Source: an uncultured Porphyromonadaceae bacterium
GTDB lineage: Bacteria; Bacteroidota; Bacteroidia; Bacteroidales; Muribaculaceae
Length of the DNA stretch: 64,000 nucleotides
Direction of reading: 5' to 3'
Assembly: GCA_947176915.1 (NCBI GenBank)
Contig: CAMWSM010000004.1
Location: 1 to 64,000, forward strand
Shown: positions 41,864 through 51,993 of the stretch, one piece after another
Layout of the letters: each line of letters opens with the position of its first letter
How positions within the stretch are numbered: position 1 is the stretch's first letter
Program-made: the position numbers and the translations under genes
Notes under the pieces: model-generated
What the model was told of the DNA's origin: nothing
Seen by the model: the letters and a program-made list of their open reading frames with translations, nothing else
Database searches by the model: none

Positions 41864-43834
41864 TTGGATTCAGCATTCAATAATATAGACCTGGATAATC
41901 CTGAATTCCAACAAGCATATCGCTTATTGGAACAAACTAATGCGAATGTATTTTTAACAGGAAAAGCCGGTACTGGCAAATCGACCTTTTTAAAATATAT
42001 CTGTAAAAAACTTGCAAAAAAATATGTTGTTTTGGCTCCTACAGGAGTTGCAGCTATAAATGTGGGCGGTGTTACAATCCATTCATTTTTTCAGATGCCA
42101 TTACGGCCTGTGCCTCCTGATGATCCCGATTATTCTATATCAATTTTTAAAAGTCCAAAGAAATTTTCACGTAAAAAAAGAAAATTAATTAAGGAGCTTG
42201 AATTGATCATCATTGATGAGGTGTCGATGGTAAGACCGGATATGATTGATTTTATCGATAGGGTACTCAGGGGGGTAACGGGAAGACGTGGCAAGCCATT
42301 TGGGGGTATTCAGTTACTTCTTGTGGGAGATATATTTCAATTAGAGCCTGTGGTAAATGCCGACACCCGCCTTATATTATCGAAGTATTATACAAATTTT
42401 TTCTTTTTTAATGCATTGGTCTATAACTCCGCAAATCTAATTTCTATAGAGTTAAAGAAGATCTACCGGCAAAGTGATCCTGTATTTATTGGGATTCTTG
42501 ATCGTCTAAGAATAAATCATACAACTGTTGATGATATAAGAAAACTGAATTCTGAAGTTAGGGAAAATAAATGCATTAATGATGAATTTGGAATTACATT
42601 GACAACAAGGAGAGATTTGGCTTCCGTGATTAACAAGGAGAAAATGGATTCATTGCCGGAAGAGGAATTTGTCTTTAAAGGAGAAATCATAGATGATTTT
42701 CCTGAGAAGCTGCTTCCTACTGATTTAAACCTGATATTGAAAAAAGATGCCCAGGTGATGCTGATAAGGAACGACAAAGATCGGCGTTGGGTAAATGGGA
42801 GCTTGGCAAAAATTACAGAAATCAATTCTACATCTATATCCATTCGGCTTGAGAACGGTATGGAAGAGAAGTTGGAGAGAGAGATTTGGAATAATATCAC
42901 CTATTCTTACGCTGAAAAAGAAAAGAAGGTTAAGGAGGAGATATTAGGTCAATTTATTCAATATCCCGTAAGGGCAGCTTGGGCTCTTACTATTCATAAA
43001 AGTCAGGGATTGACTTTCAATAATGTCGCAATAGATATGAGTGGGGGTGCTTTTTCCGCCGGACAAACTTATGTGGCATTAAGCAGATGCAGATCGCTGG
43101 AGGGAATAACATTTTTAAATCCGATTAGCAGAAGGGATATTATTGTAAGCAGGGGAGCTAAAATGTTTAGTGAGGAATTTAATGATAAAAGAAAAATCGA
43201 TGATGCTTTAAAGGAATCTTTGGCACGCCAACATTCTTTAGATGCTGTGCATGAATTTGACCAGGAAAATTATAGGGCGGCAATTGACTCATTATGGAAT
43301 GTTCATGAAAATGCCGGTGTTCTTGAAAAGAGCTCCGTAAGAAGATTTATAGCCCACAAATTGAATATTATTTCCCGCCTAAAGAATGACAACAAAAGAA
43401 TGGAAGCTAAGTTAAAGGAGTTGTCGAAGGAATATGTTATATTGGGCAACATATCTCTTCATGAAGGAAATGATGTAATATCTGCCCAAAAGAATTTCAT
43501 AAAGGCTTGTGATTTAGATGCGGGAAATATGGATGCTAAAATGGGAGAAGCGGAATGCTTTACTATTAATGGAGATTATGAAGAGGCATTCTCGGTTCTG
43601 CGGGAAGTGCAGAAAAAAGATAGGAAGATGACCTATAGGGTATTAATGTGTAGGGGAAGGATTTATGAGAAAACGGGAGATTTACCGGCGGCTTTATTGG
43701 CTTATACTTCTGCCTTTAAAAAGAATAGGACAGACAAAGAGCCGGTAGAAAAAATAATTTCCATCTATGAAAAAATGGGGATGGAGGGGGAGGCAGATAA
43801 TTTTAGAGATTGGCTTCGAGAAAATTTGTCATAA
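41864..43834 (+). CDS. Pif1-like superfamily 1 helicase with C-terminal TPR-like region
   Basis: VFLTGKAGTGKSTFLKYI, VLAPTGVAAINVGGVTIHSFF, IIDEVSMVRPDMID, ALTIHKSQGLTFNNV, YVALSRCRSLEGI; no ATG before Walker A so a TTG start at 41864 or 41846 is required. Confidence 0.88.
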   Translation: MDSAFNNIDLDNPEFQQAYRLLEQTNANVFLTGKAGTGKSTFLKYICKKLAKKYVVLAPTGVAAINVGGVTIHSFFQMPLRPVPPDDPDYSISIFKSPKKFSRKKRKLIKELELIIIDEVSMVRPDMIDFIDRVLRGVTGRRGKPFGGIQLLLVGDIFQLEPVVNADTRLILSKYYTNFFFFNALVYNSANLISIELKKIYRQSDPVFIGILDRLRINHTTVDDIRKLNSEVRENKCINDEFGITLTTRRDLASVINKEKMDSLPEEEFVFKGEIIDDFPEKLLPTDLNLILKKDAQVMLIRNDKDRRWVNGSLAKITEINSTSISIRLENGMEEKLEREIWNNITYSYAEKEKKVKEEILGQFIQYPVRAAWALTIHKSQGLTFNNVAIDMSGGAFSAGQTYVALSRCRSLEGITFLNPISRRDIIVSRGAKMFSEEFNDKRKIDDALKESLARQHSLDAVHEFDQENYRAAIDSLWNVHENAGVLEKSSVRRFIAHKLNIISRLKNDNKRMEAKLKELSKEYVILGNISLHEGNDVISAQKNFIKACDLDAGNMDAKMGEAECFTINGDYEEAFSVLREVQKKDRKMTYRVLMCRGRIYEKTGDLPAALLAYTSAFKKNRTDKEPVEKIISIYEKMGMEGEADNFRDWLRENLS

Positions 43835-43858
43835 AGCCAATCTCTATAAGATGTGTCA

Positions 43859-44824
43859 TTAATCAAGGAATCTGGATGATAAACCGCCGTAAGCATCTAT
43901 TCTTCTATCGCGTAAGAAAGGCCACCAGTTACGGACATTTTGGGTCTTTTCCCTATTGACGTTGACAATAAATTCTTCAGGTTGCTCCTCCGGGGCCATG
44001 TGGAGAATTTCTCCTTGAGGTCCTGCAATAAAACTTGAGCCCCAGAAATCAATACCCGAGGTTTGACCTGACAAGTCCTCTTCGAAACCGCACCGGTTGA
44101 CACTTACTACAGGTAATCCGTTAGCAACAGCATGAGCACGTTGGATAATCAGCCATGCGTCTCTTTGACGCTCTTTCTCATCAGATGAATCATCAGGATT
44201 CCATCCAATTGCAGTGGGGTAGATTAGTATTTCTGCTCCGCGGAGTGTCATTAATCTTGCAGCTTCCGGATACCATTGATCCCAACAAACAAGTACTCCA
44301 AGTCGACCGACTGAAGTATTAATAGGTTCAAAGCCTGTATCACCCGGAGTAAAGTAAAATTTCTCATAAAATCCCGGGTCGTCAGGGATATGCATTTTCC
44401 TATATTTTCCGGCTACTGACCCATCAGAATCAAAGACAACCGCTGTATTATGATATAATCCGGGTGCTCTACGTTCAAAAGCGCTTGTAACAATTACTAC
44501 TTTGTTTTCGGCAGCCGCCTCCGAATAGAACTTAATGAAATCATCAAGTTTGACAGCAAACTTGAAATTTGCCACATCTTCACACTGGCAGAAATAGAGT
44601 GAATCATGAAGTTCGGAAAGCACGATGATCTGAGCGCCCTCGGCTGCAAGATTCTCGATAGCACTCAAGTTGCGCTGACGATTTGCACTTATATCTTCTG
44701 TAAAGGCGTGTTGTACAACTCCAATCCTGAGAATCTGATCATTATCTAAGACTTCGGATGATAAATTCTCGTAGTTCGGATTTATTTTCTCTTGAGAGGA
44801 GAGATTATCATTATCATTTATCAT
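43859..44824 (-). CDS. aguB: N-carbamoylputrescine amidase (carbon-nitrogen hydrolase)
   Basis: RIGVVQHAFTEDISANRQRNL, LSELHDSLYFCQCED, YRKMHIPDDPGFYEKFYFTPGD, VCWDQWYPEAARL. Confidence 0.93.
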   Translation of the reverse strand: MINDNDNLSSQEKINPNYENLSSEVLDNDQILRIGVVQHAFTEDISANRQRNLSAIENLAAEGAQIIVLSELHDSLYFCQCEDVANFKFAVKLDDFIKFYSEAAAENKVVIVTSAFERRAPGLYHNTAVVFDSDGSVAGKYRKMHIPDDPGFYEKFYFTPGDTGFEPINTSVGRLGVLVCWDQWYPEAARLMTLRGAEILIYPTAIGWNPDDSSDEKERQRDAWLIIQRAHAVANGLPVVSVNRCGFEEDLSGQTSGIDFWGSSFIAGPQGEILHMAPEEQPEEFIVNVNREKTQNVRNWWPFLRDRRIDAYGGLSSRFLD

Positions 44825-45857
44825 ATATAGCTGAATTAAAGAGATTTTGAGGTATTTGCATTGTCGCGCAGTGGAGTGAACCATGCTGTTTAATCAGAGT
44901 AGTACAATCAATGCCAACTACTCTATGGGAGGGAAATGCAATTTTTAAAGTCTGCATCGCAAGGTAATCATTATCCGGTTGATTATATGTAGGCATAAAG
45001 ATTATCTTGTCAGTTATCAGATAATTGGAATATGTAGCCGGTAATCTTTGTCCGTTTTCATCAAAAATTGCTTCCGGTAAGGGTAATTCCACAAGATTAA
45101 AAGCATTGCCATCTATTGTACGAAACATGGTCAATTGAGCTCTCATTTTGAGGAGTTCTTCAAATTGCGAATCCTCTGTATTCCTGCATCCGGTGAAAAT
45201 GATTGTATTTCCCGGTGCCAAACGTGCGAGAGTGTCAATATGTGAATCTGTATCATCCCCTTCCAGTGCTCCATAGTCCAGAAATAGAATATGACTCACT
45301 CCAAGTCTTCTTTCCAAGACATCATGAAGTTCCTTTTTTGATAAACCTCCATTTCGATTTGGTGAACAGAGGCATCGGGAAGTTGTCAAGAGGGTTCCTT
45401 CTCCATCAGTTTCCACTGATCCACCTTCAAGAGTAAAGGACCGTTCATTACTATAGACTAAGGGTGGGATAATTAAACTTTTTTTAAGATTCAGATTCAC
45501 AAGGTTATCTTTATCGCTTGCGAATTTTAAACCCCATCCATTAAATCCAAAGTCTAAAGCGCGAAGCCTCTCATCTTTAATGACCGAGATTGGACCATAA
45601 TCTCTGGTCCACGTATCATTATAATCAGTCTCGATAAGAGTGATATAATTCATATTACACCCTGAGAGAACAGATTCTGTCTCCGTCTTATCATGACATA
45701 AAAGCACAACATGAATCTTTTCGTCACTAAATGTCTTAATGATACGATAATATTGAGCTCTTGCCTCAGGGAGAATATATGCCCAATCGGTTTCTTCAGT
45801 AGGCATTGCCATTAAAATAGCCTCTTGTGCCGCCCACTCCGGTAGGAATGATATCAT
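44814..45857 (-). CDS. aguA: Agmatine deiminase
   Basis: PEWAAQEAILMAMPTEETDW, TWTRDYGPISV, DFGFNGWG, LEGGSVETDGEGTLLTT, GDDTDSHIDTLARL. Confidence 0.95.
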   Translation of the reverse strand: MISFLPEWAAQEAILMAMPTEETDWAYILPEARAQYYRIIKTFSDEKIHVVLLCHDKTETESVLSGCNMNYITLIETDYNDTWTRDYGPISVIKDERLRALDFGFNGWGLKFASDKDNLVNLNLKKSLIIPPLVYSNERSFTLEGGSVETDGEGTLLTTSRCLCSPNRNGGLSKKELHDVLERRLGVSHILFLDYGALEGDDTDSHIDTLARLAPGNTIIFTGCRNTEDSQFEELLKMRAQLTMFRTIDGNAFNLVELPLPEAIFDENGQRLPATYSNYLITDKIIFMPTYNQPDNDYLAMQTLKIAFPSHRVVGIDCTTLIKQHGSLHCATMQIPQNLFNSAIYDK

Positions 45858-46038
45858 TTATTAATGTGAGGAGGAGAAAAAGATTTAACAATAATGCAAA
45901 ATTAAGAATTATAAGGTAAAAATCATAGTTTGCAAAAGAAATTTTATAGTATAAAAATAAAAATAAAGTTTTAAACTAAAAAATGAATAAGAGATTTCTA
46001 TGAATTGATTAATTTTGCATCATAAAGTTGATTAAAAA

Positions 46039-46593
46039 ATGGAAAACAAAAAACACGACACAATAACAGAGTTTACAGCCATGATTGAGCTGTGTAAAGG
46101 GGTTTTTGAAAAGAAACTTGAAGACTATGGAACTTCGTGGAGGGTTATGCGTCCTTCAAGCCTCACGGATCAGATTTATATTAAAGCAAGGAGAATAAGA
46201 TCAATTGAGGAGAAGGGTGAAAACGCAGTAAAGGTAAATGAGGGAATCGAACCTGAATTTATCGGGATTGTAAACTATTCCGCTATTGCTCTGATCCAGC
46301 TGAAACTCGGACCCGGAGGAAGGATAGATAAAGGGGAGGCTCTGCAGGAATATGAAGACGCTCTAAAAACATCCACCTCTCTAATGCTAAATAAGAATCA
46401 TGATTATGATGAAGCATGGAGACAAATGAGGGTTTCCAGTTTCACAGATATAATTCTGCAGAAACTTTTGCGTACACGTGAAATCGAAGAGCATAATGGC
46501 AAAACATTAATAAGCGAAGGGGTAGAGGCAAACTATATGGATATGATAAATTATGCCCTCTTTGCTCTTATCAAACTTAATTATGGGGAATGA
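46039..46593 (+). CDS. DUF1599 domain protein (duplicated domain)
   Basis: Internal repeat: KLEDYGTSWRVMRPSSLTDQIYIKARRIRSIEE vs KNHDYDEAWRQMRVSSFTDIILQKLLRTREIEE. Confidence 0.85.
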   Translation: MENKKHDTITEFTAMIELCKGVFEKKLEDYGTSWRVMRPSSLTDQIYIKARRIRSIEEKGENAVKVNEGIEPEFIGIVNYSAIALIQLKLGPGGRIDKGEALQEYEDALKTSTSLMLNKNHDYDEAWRQMRVSSFTDIILQKLLRTREIEEHNGKTLISEGVEANYMDMINYALFALIKLNYGE

Positions 46594-47878
46594 TAAAAAA
46601 AGCTTATTGAGAAATTGCCTGACATGGATTTTGCGCTTGGGAGTCGGAGGTGTTTTTATTTTTTCCGGTTTTGTCAAAGCGATTGATCCTTGGGGAACAT
46701 TGTATAAATTTCAAGAATATTTATCAGTTATAGGATGGTCAATTTGGCCTAATCTTGTTTTAGTTGGTGTTTTTTCATTATGCGCATTTGAGTTTCTCAT
46801 TGGCATATTTCTATTCTTAGGGTCCTTCCGACGTTCTGCACCTGTTTTGGCAGCGATAATAATGTCATTTATGTTGCCACTTACATTATGGATTGCTATA
46901 ATGAATCCGGTGGCTGACTGTGGTTGTTTCGGAGATGCTTTTTTATTGTCAAATTGGGCAACTTTTTGGAAGAACGTAATATTATCTGCCGGAATAATAT
47001 GGCTGATTTGTTATAATCTGAAGTGCAGTTGGGTAGTAACTCCTGCATTGCAATGGCTCCTTTTTATAATTTCAGGTGTTTTTATAGTTATAATTGAACT
47101 GTATGGATACATAGCTCAACCTCTTATTGATTTCAGAGAATACAAAGTTGGAGAATCTTTACTTGCCGAGGATTCTCAAGAGGAGGAATCTTCATTCTTG
47201 TTTATTTATGAGCGAGACGGCATACAAATTGAGGTCAGTAATGCGGACTCCATACCCTCGGAGGATGAAGGCTGGCGATTTGTGGATAGAAAGGAAATTG
47301 CAAGGCAAGAGAGAAAGAATGGTAATGATAAGGAAAAAACATTTAGAATCTGGGATGTAAAAGGGGAAGGGGATGTAACTGAAGAGGTCATTGACAAGGA
47401 AGGGGAGGAATTGCTTGTTTTAATTCCCGATTTGAGAATTGTATCTCCCGCCACAACATGGAAATTAAATTCTCTTTATGAGTGGGCGGGAAAGAACAAT
47501 GTGGAAATGATAGGCATCGTAGCAGGCTCCGAGGAGGAGATATCCGAATGGGAGGATCTATCAATGGCAAGCTATCCTATTTATCTCGCTGATGACACTC
47601 AAATAAAAGAAGTGGCAAGAGGCAATCCCTCCATAGTATTTCTTGTTGATGGAATAATTGAATGGAAGAGCACACTCGCTGCTATGAATATAGACGATTT
47701 CCTTTCTCCTGAAACTTCTTCGGATGCAAGAAGTTTTGGTAGGGACAACAAAAGCATACTGTTTAATTGTATAAGTCTGTATTTGGTTTGTGTTTGTGTC
47801 TTGATTTTCTTATCATTCACTCCTAAGATAGGGAATTTATTCTTTAATAGAAAAGGGAAAATTACAGAGAAAGAGTAA
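46583..47878 (+). CDS. DoxX/MauE-like membrane protein with C-terminal thioredoxin-like region (BT_3928-like)
   Basis: LRLGVGGVFIFSGFVKAIDPWGTLYKFQEYL, PVADCGCFGDAFLLSNWATFWKN; start at MGNDKK rather than 46553. Confidence 0.82.
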   Translation: MGNDKKSLLRNCLTWILRLGVGGVFIFSGFVKAIDPWGTLYKFQEYLSVIGWSIWPNLVLVGVFSLCAFEFLIGIFLFLGSFRRSAPVLAAIIMSFMLPLTLWIAIMNPVADCGCFGDAFLLSNWATFWKNVILSAGIIWLICYNLKCSWVVTPALQWLLFIISGVFIVIIELYGYIAQPLIDFREYKVGESLLAEDSQEEESSFLFIYERDGIQIEVSNADSIPSEDEGWRFVDRKEIARQERKNGNDKEKTFRIWDVKGEGDVTEEVIDKEGEELLVLIPDLRIVSPATTWKLNSLYEWAGKNNVEMIGIVAGSEEEISEWEDLSMASYPIYLADDTQIKEVARGNPSIVFLVDGIIEWKSTLAAMNIDDFLSPETSSDARSFGRDNKSILFNCISLYLVCVCVLIFLSFTPKIGNLFFNRKGKITEKE

Positions 47879-47888
47879 TAATTTATTT

Positions 47889-48362
47889 TTATTGATGATG
47901 ATATGGTTCACCTTTCATTATTGTAAAAGCCCGGTAAAGCTGTTCAATAAAAAAGAGCCTAACCATTTCATGTGTAAATGTCATTTTGGAAAGTGAAAGC
48001 TTGTCATCGGCTCTTCTATACACATCATTTGAAAAACCATAAGGCCCTCCTACGACAAAGACAGCCCGTTTCCTACCTGAATTTAATACTTTGCCAAGTC
48101 GGGAGGAGAATTCCAAGGAGGTGTATTCTTTTCCATTTTCATCAAGAAGGATGCAGAAATCAGAGGGGGAGAGGTAACTTAAGATTGCCTCTCCCTCTTT
48201 CTCTTTTTGCAGAGCAGGAGGGGTGGATTTGGCAATCCTTATGTCAGGAATAGCTTCATTCTTAAATGTTATATAATGGCTCAGACGCTTTTGAAAATCC
48301 TCAAATCCGGTTTTAACATAGCTTTGGCTTGTTTTGCCAACTGTTAGAAGTATTATTTCCAT
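47889..48362 (-). CDS. rlmH: 23S rRNA (pseudouridine1915-N3)-methyltransferase
   Basis: FCILLDENGKEYTSLEFSSRLG, VFVVGGPYGFSNDVYRRADDKLSLSKMTFTHEMVRLFFIEQLYRAFTIMKGEPYHH. Confidence 0.97.
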   Translation of the reverse strand: MEIILLTVGKTSQSYVKTGFEDFQKRLSHYITFKNEAIPDIRIAKSTPPALQKEKEGEAILSYLSPSDFCILLDENGKEYTSLEFSSRLGKVLNSGRKRAVFVVGGPYGFSNDVYRRADDKLSLSKMTFTHEMVRLFFIEQLYRAFTIMKGEPYHHQ

Positions 48363-48371
48363 AAAATTTAT

Positions 48372-48412
48372 TAACTTTGCGCAAATTTATAAAAAATAAT
48401 TATGGAAACAAA
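48372..48412. promoter_or_regulatory. Overlapping face-to-face promoters for nadC (+) and rlmH (-)
   Basis: + strand TAACTTTG 48372-48379; - strand TAAATTTG (caaattta 48382-48389) with TTTG (caaa 48409-48412) at 19-nt spacing. Confidence 0.6.
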
Positions 48413-49250
48413 AGACAAATTGATTGACCAGCTGCTTGATCTGGCTTTTGCCGAGGATATCGGAGATGGTGATCACACTACTCTTTCAACCATACCGGCA
48501 GATGCCATGGGACGTTCGAAACTAATCATAAAGGAATCAGGAGTCTTAGCCGGTGTTGAAGAGGCTGAAAAGGTCTTGCACAAAGTTGATCCTTCAATCA
48601 AAATTACTGTTTATCTCAAGGACGGGGAACGAGTAAATCCGGGAGATATTGCATTTATTGCAGAAGGTCCGGTACGCTCACTTCTCATCGCAGAAAGAAC
48701 CATGCTGAATATCATGCAAAGAATGAGCGGCGTGGCTACAATGACTGCAAAGTATCAGGATAAACTTGAGGGATTGCATACTAAGGTGCTTGACACAAGA
48801 AAAACTACCCCGGGGATGAGAATTATGGAGAAAGAGGCTGTGAAAATTGGAGGAGGAACCAATCATAGAATCGGTCTTTTTGATATGATCCTAATAAAGG
48901 ATAATCATATTGATTTTGCGGGAGGTATTGAAAAGGCTATTGAGAGGGCAAGACAATACTGTAAAGAGAAAGGGAAGGATTTAAAGATTGAAGTGGAAGT
49001 CCGGTCTCTTGATGATATCAGAAGAGTGATGGCTATTGGAGGAGTTGACAGAATTATGTTTGATAACTTTACTCCTGAGCTTACAAAAGAGGCTGTCGCT
49101 CTTGTAGATGGAAAGATGGAGACAGAATCATCGGGAGGAATCACCATTGACAATCTTCGTGAATATGGAGAAGCGGGAGTTGATTATATTTCTGTGGGGG
49201 CGCTTACCCATAGTGTAAAGGGACTTGACATGTCATTCAAGGCCTTTTAA
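48402..49250 (+). CDS. nadC: Nicotinate-nucleotide pyrophosphorylase (carboxylating)
   Basis: FAEDIGDGDHTTLSTIP, SGVATMTAKY, VLDTRKTTPGMR, GGGTNHRIGLFDMILIKDNH. Confidence 0.97.
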   Translation: METKDKLIDQLLDLAFAEDIGDGDHTTLSTIPADAMGRSKLIIKESGVLAGVEEAEKVLHKVDPSIKITVYLKDGERVNPGDIAFIAEGPVRSLLIAERTMLNIMQRMSGVATMTAKYQDKLEGLHTKVLDTRKTTPGMRIMEKEAVKIGGGTNHRIGLFDMILIKDNHIDFAGGIEKAIERARQYCKEKGKDLKIEVEVRSLDDIRRVMAIGGVDRIMFDNFTPELTKEAVALVDGKMETESSGGITIDNLREYGEAGVDYISVGALTHSVKGLDMSFKAF

Positions 49251-49252
49251 AT

Positions 49253-49630
49253 ATGAGTCATGAACAGAAGATAAGAAATCTTGAATTCGGGAAATTTGCC
49301 GAACAAGTCGCTGTAGATTTTTATATTTCTCAGGGATATGCCGTAAGGGAAAGAAACTGGCGACTTAATAAGATTGAAATAGACATAATAGCCCAAACCG
49401 GGAATACTATTGTTTTTGTAGAGGTGAAAGCTCGAAGCGGCCGGGATGAAGATCCTGTGGATGCTGTAACTCGTGAAAAGATGCGGTTTATGGCAAAGGG
49501 AGCTGATCACTATCTGCGAAATATGAAAGGAAGATATGAATATCGATTTGATATTTTTACGCTGACCGGAAATATGCGATCATATAAAACCGAGCATTAT
49601 CCTGACGCATTCCTTTCGCCTCTTCGCTAA
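49253..49630 (+). CDS. YraN family (UPF0102) endonuclease-like protein
   Basis: GKFAEQVAVDFYISQGYAVRERNWRLNKIEIDIIAQTGNTIVFVEVKARSG. Confidence 0.93.
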   Translation: MSHEQKIRNLEFGKFAEQVAVDFYISQGYAVRERNWRLNKIEIDIIAQTGNTIVFVEVKARSGRDEDPVDAVTREKMRFMAKGADHYLRNMKGRYEYRFDIFTLTGNMRSYKTEHYPDAFLSPLR

Positions 49631-49644
49631 GAAAAAGTAATAAC

Positions 49645-49746
49645 ATTTAGGGGTGTTTTCTTATCCGATTTATAGAGTTAAACTGATAGGAATTCTGAGA
49701 ATATACCCTTTGAACCTGATCCGGGTAATACCGGCGTAGTGAAAAA
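49645..49746 (+). promoter_or_regulatory. TPP riboswitch (THI element)
   Basis: ggggtg...ctgagaatatacccttTGAACCTGATCCGGGTAATACCGGCGTAG matches the THI-box core. Confidence 0.95.
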
Positions 49747-49747
49747 T

Positions 49748-51988
49748 ATGAATAAAATTATGTTTGCGGCAGCTGTCTTCTCTATGTTGGGGACAGTGAG
49801 CCTTTATGGAGAAAACGGTGCTGAACCGTTTGGAGTTGACACATTGTCTTCCGACCTCAAAGAGGTGGAAATAGTTGCTAACCGAGCCACATCAAAAACA
49901 CCTGTGGCATTTTCCAATATTTCCAAGAAAGAACTTGTGAAAAGGAATGATGGAAGAGACTTGACCTACCTTATGCAGGTTACCCCCTCTGTAACAGTAA
50001 CCTCTGATGCCGGAGCCGGAATGGGTTACACTGCTATGAGGATAAGGGGTACTGACGGCTCAAGAATTAATGTTACGGCAAACGGTATTCCTATAAATAA
50101 TCCTGAAAGCCATAATGTATATTGGGTAAACATGCCTGATTTTGTCTCATCATTAAGGGATGTGCAAATTCAACGTGGTGCAGGAACTTCAACTAATGGT
50201 GCAGGAGCATTTGGAGGAAGCATCAATATGATAACGGATGCGCCCTCAGTTGATCCTTATGCCGAAGTTTCAGGAGCATTCGGTTTCTATAACTCGTATA
50301 GGGCAACCGTAAGAGTTGGAACCGGAATCATGTATGATCACTGGAGTTTTGATGCAAAGATAAGCCATCTTGGTTCGGACGGCTATATAGAAAGGGCATC
50401 CTCAAATTTGTGGAGTTATTTCACTCAGGCAGCCTATAGAAACCAGAATACAATGTTACGCCTACTTGTATTCGGAGGTAAAGAGAAGACCTATATGGCA
50501 TGGGATTATGCTTCTATAGAGGATATGGAGAAATATGGCAGACGTTATAACCCATGTGGAAAATATATTGATGATGATGGAAATATAGCGTACTATTCGG
50601 ATCAGAATGATAATTATATTCAACATCATTTTCAATTGTTGCTTTCTCAGCATCTTGGAGAAAAATTTAACCTGTCGGCTGCTCTACATTATACTAATGA
50701 CAGGGGGTATTATGAACAATACAAACAGAATCGAACTTTAATTGAATATGGCCTGTTGCCGTATTTCGACCCAGACGGAAAGAAAGTGGAGAAATCGGAC
50801 CTGATCAGATTAAAAAATAATCGGAATCATTTCTACGGAGCAACCACACATATTTCATACGCTGCTGATAAGATGAACATAATGTGTGGTGTTTCAGCCA
50901 CGAATTTTAAGGGCATGCATTTCGGACAAATAGAGTGGGTAAGGAATTACATTGGCAAAATAGATCCTCTTCAACAGTATTACAATAATATAGGTCATAA
51001 ATATGATTTCAATACTTTTATAAGAGGAAATTATGACTTCAATGACTACTTATCCGTTTTTGTAGATCTTCAGTATCGTTTTATCCATTATACCATAAAT
51101 GGAGAATCAGATAACTATGACTGGAATACGGGTGCGCCTGCTTTGTTGGATATAAAACGACACTGGAATTTTCTTAATCCTAAGTTTGGCATAAATTTCA
51201 ACAAAGGATTTCATCGTGCTTTTGCTTCTTGGTCAGTGGCTCAAAAGGAGCCTACGAGAGATAATTTTACGGATGGTGATCCCAACAGGCAGCCTAATTC
51301 AGAAAGGTTGAATGATTTTGAGTTAGGATATGTTTTTAATAATAATATTCTTACTGCAGGCGTGAATCTATATTATATGCTGTATAAAGATCAATTAGTT
51401 GCTACAGGTGAATTGTCAGATACGGGAAATGCCATAAGTGTTAATGTTCCTGATTCCTATAGGACCGGGATGGAACTTCAAGTTGGATATGTCCCTTTGG
51501 AATGGTTCAGATGGAATTTTTCCTTGACTCTTTCTCGAAACAGAATTAAAAATTTCATAGAGTATATATATGAGGATGAATGGACAAATCCGATCACATT
51601 CAATCTTGGCTCAACTCCCATAGCATTTTCTCCTGATTTAACATTCAACAATGAGTTCAGTTTCAACTGGAAGGCTTTTGAAGCATCGTTGCAAAGCAGA
51701 TACGTTGGAAAACAGTATATGAATAATGCCGGGAGTGCAGATGCTTTGCTGAAAGCATATTTTGTTTCTGATCTAAGTTTTAATTATACATTTAAAAATA
51801 TTAAAAGTATAAAAGAACTTTCCCTCGGCTTAACCGTATATAATATCTTTAATAGTCATTATTTCAGCAACGGTTATGCTGGTGCCGGCTATTATGTTGA
51901 GAATGGAGAAAATATTATTTATCGCTATTCAGGTTATGCAGCCCAAGCGCCTGCTCACGTTATGGGAACAGTATCCATTAGATTCTAA
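49748..51988 (+). CDS. TonB-dependent outer-membrane receptor (probable thiamine-type uptake)
   Basis: LKEVEIVANRATSKTPVAFSNISKKEL, plug and barrel motifs, C-terminal MGTVSIRF; downstream of TPP riboswitch; start at ATG 49748 rather than GTG 49739. Confidence 0.93.
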   Translation: MNKIMFAAAVFSMLGTVSLYGENGAEPFGVDTLSSDLKEVEIVANRATSKTPVAFSNISKKELVKRNDGRDLTYLMQVTPSVTVTSDAGAGMGYTAMRIRGTDGSRINVTANGIPINNPESHNVYWVNMPDFVSSLRDVQIQRGAGTSTNGAGAFGGSINMITDAPSVDPYAEVSGAFGFYNSYRATVRVGTGIMYDHWSFDAKISHLGSDGYIERASSNLWSYFTQAAYRNQNTMLRLLVFGGKEKTYMAWDYASIEDMEKYGRRYNPCGKYIDDDGNIAYYSDQNDNYIQHHFQLLLSQHLGEKFNLSAALHYTNDRGYYEQYKQNRTLIEYGLLPYFDPDGKKVEKSDLIRLKNNRNHFYGATTHISYAADKMNIMCGVSATNFKGMHFGQIEWVRNYIGKIDPLQQYYNNIGHKYDFNTFIRGNYDFNDYLSVFVDLQYRFIHYTINGESDNYDWNTGAPALLDIKRHWNFLNPKFGINFNKGFHRAFASWSVAQKEPTRDNFTDGDPNRQPNSERLNDFELGYVFNNNILTAGVNLYYMLYKDQLVATGELSDTGNAISVNVPDSYRTGMELQVGYVPLEWFRWNFSLTLSRNRIKNFIEYIYEDEWTNPITFNLGSTPIAFSPDLTFNNEFSFNWKAFEASLQSRYVGKQYMNNAGSADALLKAYFVSDLSFNYTFKNIKSIKELSLGLTVYNIFNSHYFSNGYAGAGYYVENGENIIYRYSGYAAQAPAHVMGTVSIRF

Positions 51989-51993
51989 GTGTT

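Noticed and set aside
46039-46593. Internal repeat in the DUF1599 protein as a novel duplication
   Set aside because: The duplicated ~90-aa unit appears to be the normal architecture of this family rather than a local event.
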